Origin: Lewinellaceae bacterium
Lineage (GTDB): Bacteria > Bacteroidota > Bacteroidia > Chitinophagales > Saprospiraceae
NCBI GenBank assembly: GCA_024644235.1
Contig: JAHELJ010000001.1
Location: 175,556-239,555 of the forward strand
Direction of reading: 5' to 3'
DNA: 64,000 nt
Shown here: one piece after another, positions 18,052 to 26,910 of the stretch
Numbering within the stretch: the first letter of the stretch is position 1
How the letters are laid out: each line of letters opens with the position of its first letter
Program-made: the position numbers and the translations under genes
The notes under the pieces: model-generated
What the model saw: the letters and a program-made list of their open reading frames with translations, nothing else
The model's database searches: none
What the model was told of the DNA's origin: nothing

Positions 18052-19222
18052 GAAATTGACAGAGACACTTTTTGAAGAAGTAGTAGCCTGTCGCCGCTAT
18101 CTTCACCAACATCCTGAACTTTCGTTTCAGGAATATGAGACTGCTCGATACATCGAGAGTTTTCTGATGGAGCGGGGGATCAAATCTGAAGGAAGACTTG
18201 CGGAGAATGGAATCGTATATCTAATCAAAGGATTGCGACCTGGCAGCAAAGTTGTTGCCCTGCGAGCGGATATCGATGCATTGCCAATTCAGGAGCAAAA
18301 TGATGTATCATACAAATCAAAGCATGATGGAATAATGCATGCCTGCGGTCATGATGTACATACCTCTTCACTATTGGGGGCGGCGCTCGTGATCGATCGG
18401 CTCAAAACGAAATTTGGTGGTATCGTAAAATTGATTTTTCAACCGGCCGAAGAGCGATTGCCTGGCGGAGCCTCCATCATGATCAAGGAAGGTGTCCTGC
18501 AGAATCCCGCACCAACTTCAATTTTTGGTCAACATGTACATCCACCACTAGAATCTGGTAAAATTGGAGTCAAGCCAGGAATTTATATGGCATCAGCTGA
18601 CGAGCTTTTTGTTACTGTACGAGGACGCGGAGGACATGCTGCACTTCCGCAGGATTGTATTGATCCCATTGTCACCGCTTCTAACATAATCCTGTCCTTA
18701 CAGCAGATCGTAAGTAGAAGAGCCAACCCTACGACTCCAACAGTACTCAGTTTTGGAAAGATCAATTCGCAAGGTGGAGCAACCAATGTGATCCCTGCTG
18801 AAGTCAGACTCGAAGGTACGTTCCGTACAATGGACGAGCAATGGCGTAGCCAAGCGCATGAATTGATGGTTGAAATGGCAGAACAGATTGCTAGAAGCGC
18901 TGGTGCCAGTTGTGAGTTTAAGATTAAGAAGGGATATCCATATCTCCAAAACGATTTGGAACTCACAACCCGGTTCCGATCTCATGCGGAGGAATTCTTG
19001 GGGGCAGAAAATGTGGTAGATCTGCCAATTCGTATGACAGCGGAAGATTTTGCTTATTATTCTCAGGAAATTCCGGCATGTTTCTACCGTCTGGGCACCG
19101 GTAACCTGGAGAAGGGCATTACTTCACCGATTCATACACCTACTTTTGATGTAGATGAAGAAGCTTTGAAGGTGGGAGTCGGCCTCCTGGCCTGGGTTGC
19201 CTTCAAAGAACTACAAGATTAG
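18029..19222 (+). CDS. M20 family amidohydrolase (N-acyl amino acid/hippurate hydrolase type)
   Basis: A 397-residue zinc amidohydrolase of the M20D group, which removes acyl groups from amino acids or related amides; the exact substrate cannot be read from sequence. Metal-site features are MHACGHDVH (Cys106 and His108), FQPAEERLPGG (Glu141/Glu142), FGQHVHP and, near the C-terminus, MTAEDFAYYSQEIPACFYRLG. The dimerisation domain includes GRGGHAALPQDCIDPI. Length and layout match the IAA-amino-acid hydrolase/hippurate hydrolase family. The ATG at 18029 overlaps the end of the glycosyltransferase gene by 23 bases, which suggests translational coupling. No signal peptide is present, so it should be cytoplasmic. 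Confidence 0.92.
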   Translation: MISPIEVKKLTETLFEEVVACRRYLHQHPELSFQEYETARYIESFLMERGIKSEGRLAENGIVYLIKGLRPGSKVVALRADIDALPIQEQNDVSYKSKHDGIMHACGHDVHTSSLLGAALVIDRLKTKFGGIVKLIFQPAEERLPGGASIMIKEGVLQNPAPTSIFGQHVHPPLESGKIGVKPGIYMASADELFVTVRGRGGHAALPQDCIDPIVTASNIILSLQQIVSRRANPTTPTVLSFGKINSQGGATNVIPAEVRLEGTFRTMDEQWRSQAHELMVEMAEQIARSAGASCEFKIKKGYPYLQNDLELTTRFRSHAEEFLGAENVVDLPIRMTAEDFAYYSQEIPACFYRLGTGNLEKGITSPIHTPTFDVDEEALKVGVGLLAWVAFKELQD

Positions 19223-19377
19223 CCACACAAACAGCTGTATCACAGCTTATTACATATTATTACCTACTTTTTCTTTGTAATAAACATTAAAAATAATTGC
19301 AATATTTAATGGGATTGCCGTATTTTACACATACAAATAATATTTAATTTGTAAATACCTATAAAACAACAAGTTCA

Positions 19378-20661
19378 ATGGCTAAGATCTTGATAGTTGA
19401 CGACGAAGCTTCGATACGGCGAACCTTAAGGGACATCCTGGAATACGAAAAGTATGAAGTGGATGAAACAAAAGATGGCATGGAGTGTCTCGTCAAACTC
19501 AAAAAAGAAAAGTACGATGTAGTGATAATGGATATCAAGATGCCGAAGATGGATGGCATCGAGGCTCTGGAAAGGATACAACTCATAGCCCCTGATACAC
19601 CGGTTATCATGATTAGCGGGCATGCCAACATCGACTCTGCTGTTGAAGCAGTGAAGAAAGGTGCCTTTGATTTCATTTCCAAACCACCAGACCTTAACCG
19701 CATGCTGATCACCATTCGGAATGCGATGGATAAAGCAAGCTTGGTAATAGAGAAGAAAGTCCTACAACGTAAAGTTGCAAAATCCAAAACACAGGAAATC
19801 ATTGGCGAGTCTGAGGCAATTACCAAGATCAACGAAACTATTGAGCGGGTAGCCCCTACCGAAGCCCGGGTCCTGATCACTGGTAAGAATGGTACCGGGA
19901 AAGAATTAGTTGCGCGCTGGATCCATGAAAAGAGCCCACGTGCTGAGTACCCGATTATAGAAGTGAATTGCGCGGCTATTCCTGCCGAATTGATTGAAAG
20001 TGAATTATTCGGGCATGAAAAAGGCGCCTTTACCTCGGCGGTAAAGCAACGAATCGGAAAGTTCGAGCAGGCAAATGGCGGAACCCTCTTTCTTGACGAG
20101 ATCGGAGATATGAGTCTTTCTGCTCAAGCCAAGGTGCTGAGGGCTCTTCAAGAAAATAAAATTACCAGAGTTGGTGGCGAGAAGTCAATCACAGTCAACG
20201 TCAGGGTAATAGCAGCTACAAATAAGGACCTAAGATCAGAGATTCGAAAAGGGAAGTTTAGAGAGGACCTCTACCACCGTCTAGCAGTGATTATCGTCAA
20301 TGTGCCAACTCTGAATGATCGGAAAGATGATATACCATTATTGGTTGATCACTTCAATGACATGATCTGCGATGAATACGGGGTGCCGAAGAAGAAGTTT
20401 AAGAAGGAAGCGATGACCACCCTCCAGGAGATTGACTGGAGTGGGAATATTCGCGAGCTCAGAAATGTAGTTGAGCGACTGATTATTCTCAGTGCTGATA
20501 CAGTGTCGAAGGCAGATGTTCTAAACTACGTAGTACCGAGCAGCAGGGGCAAGGGATCCGTGCCTTTTCCCAACATCTTTGAAAAATTTGACAATGTGGA
20601 TGAATTGCATGATTTCATCAATCAAGCATACTCCAAATACAAATCGGACGTAAAAGTATAA
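19378..20661 (+). CDS. Sigma-54 activator response regulator without a DNA-binding domain
   Basis: The 427-residue protein has an N-terminal receiver domain (acidic pocket DDE at 8-10, phosphoacceptor Asp52, KPPD near 102) and an AAA+ sigma-54 interaction domain. The Walker A loop is GKNGTGKE (169-176) and the Walker B region is GGTLFLDEIGD. The sigma-54 contact loop, normally GAFTGA, reads GAFTSA (216-221). After the sensor region (WSGNIRELRNVVERL) the protein ends within about 60 residues, in VDELHDFINQAYSKY, with no Fis-type helix-turn-helix. Relatives lacking this domain act on promoters from solution, so this one may also, or it may use a partner. No histidine kinase is adjacent. The preceding 155-base gap is AT-rich and may contain its promoter; a terminator follows. 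Confidence 0.9.
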   Translation: MAKILIVDDEASIRRTLRDILEYEKYEVDETKDGMECLVKLKKEKYDVVIMDIKMPKMDGIEALERIQLIAPDTPVIMISGHANIDSAVEAVKKGAFDFISKPPDLNRMLITIRNAMDKASLVIEKKVLQRKVAKSKTQEIIGESEAITKINETIERVAPTEARVLITGKNGTGKELVARWIHEKSPRAEYPIIEVNCAAIPAELIESELFGHEKGAFTSAVKQRIGKFEQANGGTLFLDEIGDMSLSAQAKVLRALQENKITRVGGEKSITVNVRVIAATNKDLRSEIRKGKFREDLYHRLAVIIVNVPTLNDRKDDIPLLVDHFNDMICDEYGVPKKKFKKEAMTTLQEIDWSGNIRELRNVVERLIILSADTVSKADVLNYVVPSSRGKGSVPFPNIFEKFDNVDELHDFINQAYSKYKSDVKV

Positions 20662-20700
20662 GTCTCATCATAAAGTCATAATCAGTTTTGTAGCTTACAG

Positions 20701-20744
20701 GATAGTCTTCTCAACAACCTGATGGGAAGACTATCTGTTTTATT
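20701..20744 (+). terminator. Terminator after the sigma-54 activator gene
   Basis: GATAGTCTTC (20701-20710) and GAAGACTATC (20726-20735) are perfect ten-base inverted repeats with a 15-base loop, followed by TGTTTTATT. The T-tract is interrupted, so termination may be incomplete. Confidence 0.68.
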
Positions 20745-20759
20745 GGATAAATCATTACG

Positions 20760-21467
20760 ATGACGCCGGATCGAAAGAATAAAAGAGAATGGTCGCAGAT
20801 TAAGGCTGAAAATGCATGGACTTTGTTCAAAGTAATGGCCGAGTTTGTGGAGGGATTCGAACGACTGAACCAGATAGGTCCTTGCATCAGTATTTTTGGA
20901 TCAGCCCGCACCACACCAGATCACGAGTATTACCAAACGGCAGTGGAAATCGCCAAAATGTTGACAGACGAAGGATATGGGGTAATCACCGGAGGTGGAC
21001 CAGGCATTATGGAAGCCGGTAACAAGGGTGCCTCCCTGGCTGGTGGTGCTTCAGTAGGTCTGAATATTGACCTGCCCATGGAGCAGAATCATAATACTTT
21101 TATCGATTACGATAAAAACCTTTCCTACCGCTATTTTTTTGTTCGAAAAGTGATGTTTGTCAAGTATGCACAAGGCTTCGTGGTGATGCCTGGCGGATTC
21201 GGTACCATGGATGAACTTTTTGAAGTGCTCACCTTGATCCAAACCAAGAAGATAACTCCGGTGCCGGTCATTCTTTATGGCACCTCCTACTGGAATGGTC
21301 TAAAGGATTGGTTGATTTCGACTATGTTGAGTGAGGAACGAAATATTCACACGGAAGATCTTGATCTATTTCATCTCACCGACAGCACCCAGGAAGTCCT
21401 TGATATCATAAACAGGTTCTACGCAGAAGACCGCCTAGGCGAATTGAGGCCTAACTACGAACTCTAG
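20760..21467 (+). CDS. LOG-family protein (TIGR00730, cytokinin-riboside-monophosphate phosphoribohydrolase type)
   Basis: A 235-residue Rossmann-fold protein. The family motif PGGFGTMDE is at residues 144-152, and GGGPGIMEAGNKGA (78-91) supplies the other conserved nucleotide-binding stretch. LOG proteins split nucleoside 5'-monophosphates into base and ribose 5-phosphate; the name comes from plant cytokinin activation, and the physiological substrate in Bacteroidota is not established. The protein is slightly longer than short LOGs because of an N-terminal helical extension that includes a TLFKVMAEFVEGFE segment. It follows a terminator and converges with the porin-like gene with a single base between stop codons. 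Confidence 0.9.
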   Translation: MTPDRKNKREWSQIKAENAWTLFKVMAEFVEGFERLNQIGPCISIFGSARTTPDHEYYQTAVEIAKMLTDEGYGVITGGGPGIMEAGNKGASLAGGASVGLNIDLPMEQNHNTFIDYDKNLSYRYFFVRKVMFVKYAQGFVVMPGGFGTMDELFEVLTLIQTKKITPVPVILYGTSYWNGLKDWLISTMLSEERNIHTEDLDLFHLTDSTQEVLDIINRFYAEDRLGELRPNYEL

Positions 21468-21468
21468 G

Positions 21469-23361
21469 TCAATTAATAAATGCCCATCCCAGGCCAATTC
21501 GCAGGTGAAGATCTTCGTAAGGATATCGACTGGTTTGGAAATAGACATCATTGCGGATAGGCTTCAGTACATTATGAAGCATAAAGAACGCCCGGAAGTA
21601 TTTCACTCGAAATCCTATCCTGAAATCTACATAGGGAAAAAACGGAACTTCAAAATCATCCTCATTAATGAATTGGCCGGTTAGAGGGTAGTAGGTAATT
21701 CCATCATAGGGGGAATTCATCCGGTAATCGAATCCAATATTGAGGTTTAGAACATCTTTGAATAAGGGACCCAGAAAATACAATCGGTGCTCGGAATACC
21801 AGCGAGGTATACGATATACTTCCTGGTTACCAGCTGTCTGAAGAACAATTTTATTCTCAGAGTAGATGTTACCGACTCTAATTCGATTTGTCACTTTAAG
21901 GTAGCTGAGACTGACGACTTCGTCAAGCTGCCGGGGGAATGCAGAGTGATCAAAAAATATTGGATTGGAAATGAGCTGCTGGCCTGCTGTGATATGCAGA
22001 CCTAATTTGGGCGGTATGTACGTGGCCTCAATGCGGTTAATGGTAAGGTTGTCCAAATCATGGTCCCAAATGTTTGTTTGACTGACAAAAAGCCGCCTTT
22101 GAATCAGGGTCGGATTGCGCCGGTTTATAGTTAGATTGCCCAGCAATCTCCCTGCGATTCCTAAATCCAGATCGAGATCCCCCGATATCAGAAAGCTGGC
22201 ATTATTACTATTTACAGCAATTTCACCAACCGAAACCAAACGAACCCGGTCGCCAAATTTCCATTGGATGGATCCATCTCCAAACCACTCCGCAATCGTT
22301 TCAGTAAGAGGCTCCTGGTTTATTTTATGTATTACATTTCGAAGGCCAACCGAAATAAGTTGACCATCTAATTTCCCTCGAAATTGTAATCGAGCAGCGT
22401 TTGTGAGCTGCTGATGACGGATGAACTGTCTGAGACCCCGGGAATCTGTGAAGAAACCATCATAGTAGTCGTTTTCAGATGGCGGGTCGGTATCTGAAAA
22501 TCGGTAGCGGCGATTGGAAATTCTAATTTGATACTGAGCGGTTAAACCATCAGCACGAGCCAGTGAGTCAACGCCGGTGAGCTGATATTGCGCGAGCATT
22601 TGATAGGTTCGCTCCTGATCCCTGGTATCTGCACTTTGCAGATACACCGGGATGGTAATGCGCTGCTCAAAGAATGGCGAATTGAACAGGGTATCAGTCG
22701 TGATTCCGCCATTCTCATCTTGGTCAAATACATTGGAAAAATGATTGAGAAAAACATGAAGCTTTTCATCTTTACTGCGAATCCACAGACCCACACCAAG
22801 GTTCGTGTTTTGGATTTTCTGGTGATTATAAACCCCCATATTGTTGTATCGATTGTAATCAAGGGACAGATTTATCCCATCTTTAAAATCGCGACTGAAA
22901 AGTGTCCGGATGATTCCTTCTTCCTGACTACGGCCTTGAGTGTAATTGGCATAGGTAAAAGCCTTTTTTAGTCTGAAGAAGTGGAAGTTATGTGCATCCT
23001 TTCGATAGGGATCAAACTGATCCAGGCCCAATCGAAAACCGGTAAATGTTTTTCCAAGAGGAATTATGGGCCGAATTGCAGAGCCAGGGAATCCCAGATT
23101 GAAGTAGCTGGTTCCCCATAGATGACTGACATCAAACTCATGAAACGAATTGAGCAGGGTGTCCTCATAGGGCAGGATTGCAGCGGGGTCCTTCATGTCT
23201 ACAAGGGTGAGAAGAAGGGTGTCAGGCTCTAGGTGAATAGGGGAAGCATGACTTTCGGCGGTACCAGGTGTTCTAGCTAGCCTTTGCGCTGTCGCCTGAA
23301 TGATCTGACTTGTTAAAAATAATGCGATCAGTGCCAAGTTCCTACACATACTTGAATTCAT
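21469..23361 (-). CDS. Putative outer-membrane porin-like protein (Bacteroidota family)
   Basis: About 630 residues with a signal peptide (MCRNLALIALFLTSQIIQAT, AQ cleavage) and a long run of alternating amphipathic strands typical of an outer-membrane barrel. It ends in EDLHLRIGLGWAFIN. Regions such as LWGTSYFNLGFPGSA, GFRLGLDQFDPY and HNFHFFRLKKAFTY match a family in this phylum usually labelled putative porin. The substrate is unknown. The frame is open from a GTG at 23406, but ATG at 23361 (or 23349) sits right before the signal peptide and is preferred. It is the last gene of the hemC operon, 52 bases after fabI. It may alternatively be part of the beta-barrel assembly or capsule export machinery; nothing decides this. 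Confidence 0.75.
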   Translation of the reverse strand: MNSSMCRNLALIALFLTSQIIQATAQRLARTPGTAESHASPIHLEPDTLLLTLVDMKDPAAILPYEDTLLNSFHEFDVSHLWGTSYFNLGFPGSAIRPIIPLGKTFTGFRLGLDQFDPYRKDAHNFHFFRLKKAFTYANYTQGRSQEEGIIRTLFSRDFKDGINLSLDYNRYNNMGVYNHQKIQNTNLGVGLWIRSKDEKLHVFLNHFSNVFDQDENGGITTDTLFNSPFFEQRITIPVYLQSADTRDQERTYQMLAQYQLTGVDSLARADGLTAQYQIRISNRRYRFSDTDPPSENDYYDGFFTDSRGLRQFIRHQQLTNAARLQFRGKLDGQLISVGLRNVIHKINQEPLTETIAEWFGDGSIQWKFGDRVRLVSVGEIAVNSNNASFLISGDLDLDLGIAGRLLGNLTINRRNPTLIQRRLFVSQTNIWDHDLDNLTINRIEATYIPPKLGLHITAGQQLISNPIFFDHSAFPRQLDEVVSLSYLKVTNRIRVGNIYSENKIVLQTAGNQEVYRIPRWYSEHRLYFLGPLFKDVLNLNIGFDYRMNSPYDGITYYPLTGQFINEDDFEVPFFPYVDFRIGFRVKYFRAFFMLHNVLKPIRNDVYFQTSRYPYEDLHLRIGLGWAFIN

Positions 23362-23413
23362 CAGTGTTGTAGAACGACTTGACCTTAAAAGATGCCTCCG
23401 ATTCACCTAGGAT

Positions 23414-24220
23414 TTAGGATTCATTTAACAAGGCCGGATTCATTCCCATGGAAGAGAATCCTCCATCATGGTAGATGTTTTGCATAGTGATCATTCGCGT
23501 CAAATCAGAAAACATAACTACACAAAAATCGGCACAGGATGATGCATCTGCATTTCCAAGGGGTGACATCTTATCTGCGTAGTCGAAAAAAGTATCAAAA
23601 CCCTTGATACCGGATCCTGCGGTTGTACGGGTGGGAGATTGGGAAATTGTATTCACTCTAATGTTCTTCGCGGCGCCAAGGTGGTATCCGAAACTTCGGG
23701 CGAATGATTCCAAGAGAGCCTTTGCTTCTGCCATTTCACTATAGTCAGGAAATACCCTCTGAGCTGCAATATAGGTAAGTGCAAGAACGGAAGCTCCGTC
23801 AGATAACGCATCTTGATGGAAGGCAGTCTGCATGACCTTGTGAAATGAAATTGCTGATATGTCAAGCGACTTTTGCATCCAATCATAGTTCAAGTCAGTA
23901 TAAGGTTTTTGTTTCCTGACATTGACTGACATTCCAATGGAGTGAAGTACAAAATCTATCTTTCCCCCTAACGAATTCATACTTTTCTTAAATAAGTCTG
24001 TGAGGTCATCAATATTCGTAGCATCAGCTGGAATTATCTCAGCGTCAAGCTTCTCCCCAAGTTCCTGGATCTTGCCCATTCTCAGAGCCACTGGGGCATT
24101 GGTAAGTGTGACTATTGCTCCTTCCTCTTTACACCGTTCAGCGACTTTCCAAGCAATGGAGTGTTCATCCAGCGCTCCGAAGATGATTCCCCTTTTTGAA
24201 TCCAGTAGTTGATTTGCCAT
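23414..24220 (-). CDS. fabI: Enoyl-[acyl-carrier-protein] reductase (NADH), FabI
   Basis: FabI reduces the double bond of enoyl-ACP in the last step of each fatty-acid elongation cycle. The 268-residue protein is a short-chain dehydrogenase with the FabI active-site spacing Tyr150, Tyr160 and Lys167 (identical intervals to the E. coli triad). The cofactor-binding start GIIFGALDEHSIAWKVAERC is a FabI variant of the usual GVASNRSIA stretch. Also visible are VLHSIGMS and the C-terminal YHDGGFSSMGM. It belongs to the slightly divergent FabI branch usual in Bacteroidota. It is preceded by a small conserved gene six bases away and followed by the porin-like gene, within the hemC-recN operon. Confidence 0.95.
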   Translation of the reverse strand: MANQLLDSKRGIIFGALDEHSIAWKVAERCKEEGAIVTLTNAPVALRMGKIQELGEKLDAEIIPADATNIDDLTDLFKKSMNSLGGKIDFVLHSIGMSVNVRKQKPYTDLNYDWMQKSLDISAISFHKVMQTAFHQDALSDGASVLALTYIAAQRVFPDYSEMAEAKALLESFARSFGYHLGAAKNIRVNTISQSPTRTTAGSGIKGFDTFFDYADKMSPLGNADASSCADFCVVMFSDLTRMITMQNIYHDGGFSSMGMNPALLNES

Positions 24221-24226
24221 TAGATA

Positions 24227-24571
24227 CTATGTTATTTCTTCGATAATACTTGACCCTTTTGCCTCTTTCCCGCTTGTCCATTGCCATTCTTCATCCAGTC
24301 GTATACGTCCATCTTGAAGGATCGTTGGAGTCGATCTGCAGTGGCCTTGTTTTAGATTACCATCTTGGTCATAATGCCAGTATTGAAACTCTAGAATGGA
24401 ATTATCTAAAACTTTTCCCAGGATGACTCCCGCCTTAACTTTAGCACCGAAGTAATGGCCCCAAAGATACATATCCTGCTGATGGTAGTGGAATATAGTC
24501 TTTGTATCGACATCTCCTTCGTTGCTGTTATGTACCACAGAAAACCTCCGGCCGTTGTAATTGATTTTCAT
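24227..24571 (-). CDS. Small conserved protein, function unknown (sometimes mislabelled N-acetylglutamate synthase)
   Basis: A 114-residue protein rich in aromatic and charged residues, with no signal peptide, membrane segment or recognised catalytic motif. Strand-like segments such as TKTIFHYHQQDMYLWGHYFG, FQYWHYDQDGNL and IRLDEEWQWTSG suggest a small beta-barrel or beta-sandwich. I recall similar proteins being annotated as N-acetylglutamate synthase in Bacteroidota genomes, but it lacks a GNAT fold and is far too short for that enzyme, so I regard that name as wrong. It sits between recN (nine bases) and fabI (six bases) on the same strand, so expression is surely joint. I cannot infer a function. 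Confidence 0.85.
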   Translation of the reverse strand: MKINYNGRRFSVVHNSNEGDVDTKTIFHYHQQDMYLWGHYFGAKVKAGVILGKVLDNSILEFQYWHYDQDGNLKQGHCRSTPTILQDGRIRLDEEWQWTSGKEAKGSSIIEEIT

Positions 24572-24580
24572 TCGATCAAA

Positions 24581-26236
24581 TCAAGATGATATCAGCTCGG
24601 TTGCACTAGCGATTGCACTTGCACTAGGGGGGCTGGAACTCAACATAGTGGCAATTTCATAAATGCTTTCATCCTGATTGAGCACAGAAATCTTGGCTTT
24701 GGTGCTCTTGCCTGAAGCATCTTTACTCACTTTGAAATGCTTGGTAGCTTTAGCAGCCACCTGTGGTGTATGGGTAATACAAACGACTTGATGGTGATCA
24801 GCCATCTCGCGAAGAATCTGTCCCATTCGCTGGGCTATATCACCGCTGATTCCACTATCTACTTCATCAAATATCAATGTTGGTAGCGAAATCGATTTTG
24901 CTACTAAGGACTTGGTGATCAGTGACAAACGAGAAAGCTCTCCACCTGATGCTACCTTCCTAATTGGAAAGTGAGCGCTTCCCTTATTTGGAGCAAATAA
25001 GAATTCAACATGATCTCTGCCGCTAGGGAGAAAATTATTTGCCTTAGTAAGTTGAATTTTAAAATCTGCATGGTGCATTTTCAATTCAGACAAGAGTCCA
25101 TTTACTTTCTTGGTGAATGGATTCACAACTTCACGACGCGCTTCTGACAGGCTAATAGCAGCCTGCTCCAGATCATTCTCGCAGGTAGAGAGGGCGGCAT
25201 CGATTTTCTTAATCTGATCATCCAGGTTTTCTATGGCTTCCAATCTGGACCGTATGTCACTTTCAACACCTACCAGATCCTCAATTCGCTGAACATGGTG
25301 CTTATGAAGGAGGTGATTTAATTTGTCCATTCGACTTCTTAATTCAGAAACCGCCTCAGGATCATGCTGGATGTCAGAAGCAAGAGTGTTAGACTCCATG
25401 GCAATATCCTCGAGCTCAATGATCACACTTTCCAATCGTTCAGACAAGATGGGGCCACTGCGATGATGACGAAGGTTTGCCAGAGTGCTGGGAATGAGTC
25501 TTTTCAATTGATCAATGATACTATGCTCATCCTCCTCTAAGGCTTGCGACAATTGGGCCAGACTTTGAATAATCTCTTGAGCATTTTCCATCTCTTCCAG
25601 CTTCTGTTCCAATTCAAGATCACTAGTCCCATCAAATTCCAGTGCATCAAATTCTTTGATTTGAAATTCGAGATAATCCTTATCCTGAATTGCTTTTAAC
25701 TGTTTTTTCTGAAGAGCTTCTGCCTCTGCTTTTAATCTTCGCCAATGGTGGTAGAGATCTCTATAGGAGGTCAACAAAGTGCCCAACTTCGCTACTGAAT
25801 CGATCATCCCCAGCTGATAGCCTACATCATTAATTCCTGAGTTCTCGAATTGAAGATGAAGGTCGACCAATCCGCTAGTCAATTCCCTGAGCTGTCTGAG
25901 GGTAACCGGAGTATCATTTATGAAAGCACGGGATTTGCCCGAGGCAGCGATTTCACGCCGTATTACCACTTCATCGTCGTAGTCAAGGTCATTCTCCTCA
26001 AAAAAAGACTGCAATTCATACCGGCCCACTTTGAAAGTTCCTTCGACAATACATTTCTTTTCCCGGTTGTAAAGCACCTTTGTGTCGGCTCGTTCACCAA
26101 GAATTAGACTTAGAGCACCAAGAAGAATGGACTTACCAGAACCTGTTTCCCCAGTGATGACGTTTAATCTATCCGAAAATTCGACATTGATCGATTCGAT
26201 AATGGCATAGTTCGTTATCTTAAGTTCGACAATCAT
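24581..26236 (-). CDS. recN: DNA repair protein RecN
   Basis: RecN is an SMC-like ATPase that helps join ends during double-strand break repair. The 551 residues show the N-terminal ATPase half with Walker A in ITGETGSGKSILLGAL (29-36), a long coiled-coil centre with many Glu/Leu/Gln heptads (about 150-380), and the C-terminal half with the ABC-type signature VASGGELSRLSL, Walker B TLIFDEVDSGISG and the switch CITHTPQVA. All key residues are present. The ATG at 26236 overlaps the hemD stop in an ATGA junction, indicating translational coupling. Confidence 0.97.
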   Translation of the reverse strand: MIVELKITNYAIIESINVEFSDRLNVITGETGSGKSILLGALSLILGERADTKVLYNREKKCIVEGTFKVGRYELQSFFEENDLDYDDEVVIRREIAASGKSRAFINDTPVTLRQLRELTSGLVDLHLQFENSGINDVGYQLGMIDSVAKLGTLLTSYRDLYHHWRRLKAEAEALQKKQLKAIQDKDYLEFQIKEFDALEFDGTSDLELEQKLEEMENAQEIIQSLAQLSQALEEDEHSIIDQLKRLIPSTLANLRHHRSGPILSERLESVIIELEDIAMESNTLASDIQHDPEAVSELRSRMDKLNHLLHKHHVQRIEDLVGVESDIRSRLEAIENLDDQIKKIDAALSTCENDLEQAAISLSEARREVVNPFTKKVNGLLSELKMHHADFKIQLTKANNFLPSGRDHVEFLFAPNKGSAHFPIRKVASGGELSRLSLITKSLVAKSISLPTLIFDEVDSGISGDIAQRMGQILREMADHHQVVCITHTPQVAAKATKHFKVSKDASGKSTKAKISVLNQDESIYEIATMLSSSPPSASAIASATELISS

Positions 26237-26901
26237 TGTTCGAATTGATTGAGAATAAGACTGACGATTGCCTCTTCGTTGGGTTCATCAGGTTTCAGGA
26301 ATTTGTCTACACCAAGGGAAGAAAGGCGAGCCCCGGTACTGTCGCCCATAGCCACAGCTGTCTGCCCCGGAAAGATCGGATAGTTTGCTAAATAAGTTTG
26401 TGCATTCAAGGGACTGGTGAATACAATGAAGTCAGCCTCGGATTGCTGGACAGTGGGTTTGCCCTGGTTGTCATAAACAATTAGATCATGTGAAGTGATC
26501 CCCGCTGCGAGTAGTTTTTGGATGGATTGCATTGACTGTCTTGCTCTGGGAAACAAAACAGACTGTCCTTTCGCCACGATTGAAAATCCTTGTGCGGTAT
26601 TGGTTGAATGCCCATCTCCCACAAATGATGGAATATAACCATGTTGCTCAATTGCCAGACCAGTTTTCGGCCCAATGCACGCTAATTTTGTAGCGGAAGG
26701 AAGTTTAATTGATAGTTGAGAAAAGAAGTGGCCTACTCCATGACGACTATAAAAGAAAATCCAGTCAGTGGCAGGAAAATCAGAGAATTGCACTGGCGTT
26801 ATCTCGATCAGTGATGATCCCTGAACCTCAAATTGATCGGACATTGAATAGAAATTGCTGTCTGGCCCGAGATCACGTGTTACAAAGATTTTTGTTTTCA
26901 T
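26233..26901 (-). CDS. hemD: Uroporphyrinogen-III synthase (HemD)
   Basis: HemD closes and rearranges hydroxymethylbilane to uroporphyrinogen III. The family is poorly conserved; supporting segments are the two-domain alternating pattern, LACIGPKTGLAIEQHGY, VLFPRARQSMQSIQKLL, DFIVFTSPLNAQTYL and VAMGDSTGARLSSLG. About 222 residues is a normal length. The frame is open to a TTG at 26907, but ATG at 26901 is the more natural start. The operon also carries hemC, which makes its substrate, two genes upstream, so the assignment is strengthened by context. It overlaps recN by four bases. Confidence 0.9.
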   Translation of the reverse strand: MKTKIFVTRDLGPDSNFYSMSDQFEVQGSSLIEITPVQFSDFPATDWIFFYSRHGVGHFFSQLSIKLPSATKLACIGPKTGLAIEQHGYIPSFVGDGHSTNTAQGFSIVAKGQSVLFPRARQSMQSIQKLLAAGITSHDLIVYDNQGKPTVQQSEADFIVFTSPLNAQTYLANYPIFPGQTAVAMGDSTGARLSSLGVDKFLKPDEPNEEAIVSLILNQFEQ

Positions 26902-26910
26902 GGTCAACGG

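Noticed and set aside
18583-18966. 127-codon open frame on the minus strand inside the M20 amidohydrolase gene.
   Set aside because: It is a shadow of the confirmed gene, without start context or recognisable protein features; several similar antisense frames (for instance inside pdhC, alaS, recR and scpA) were set aside for the same reason.
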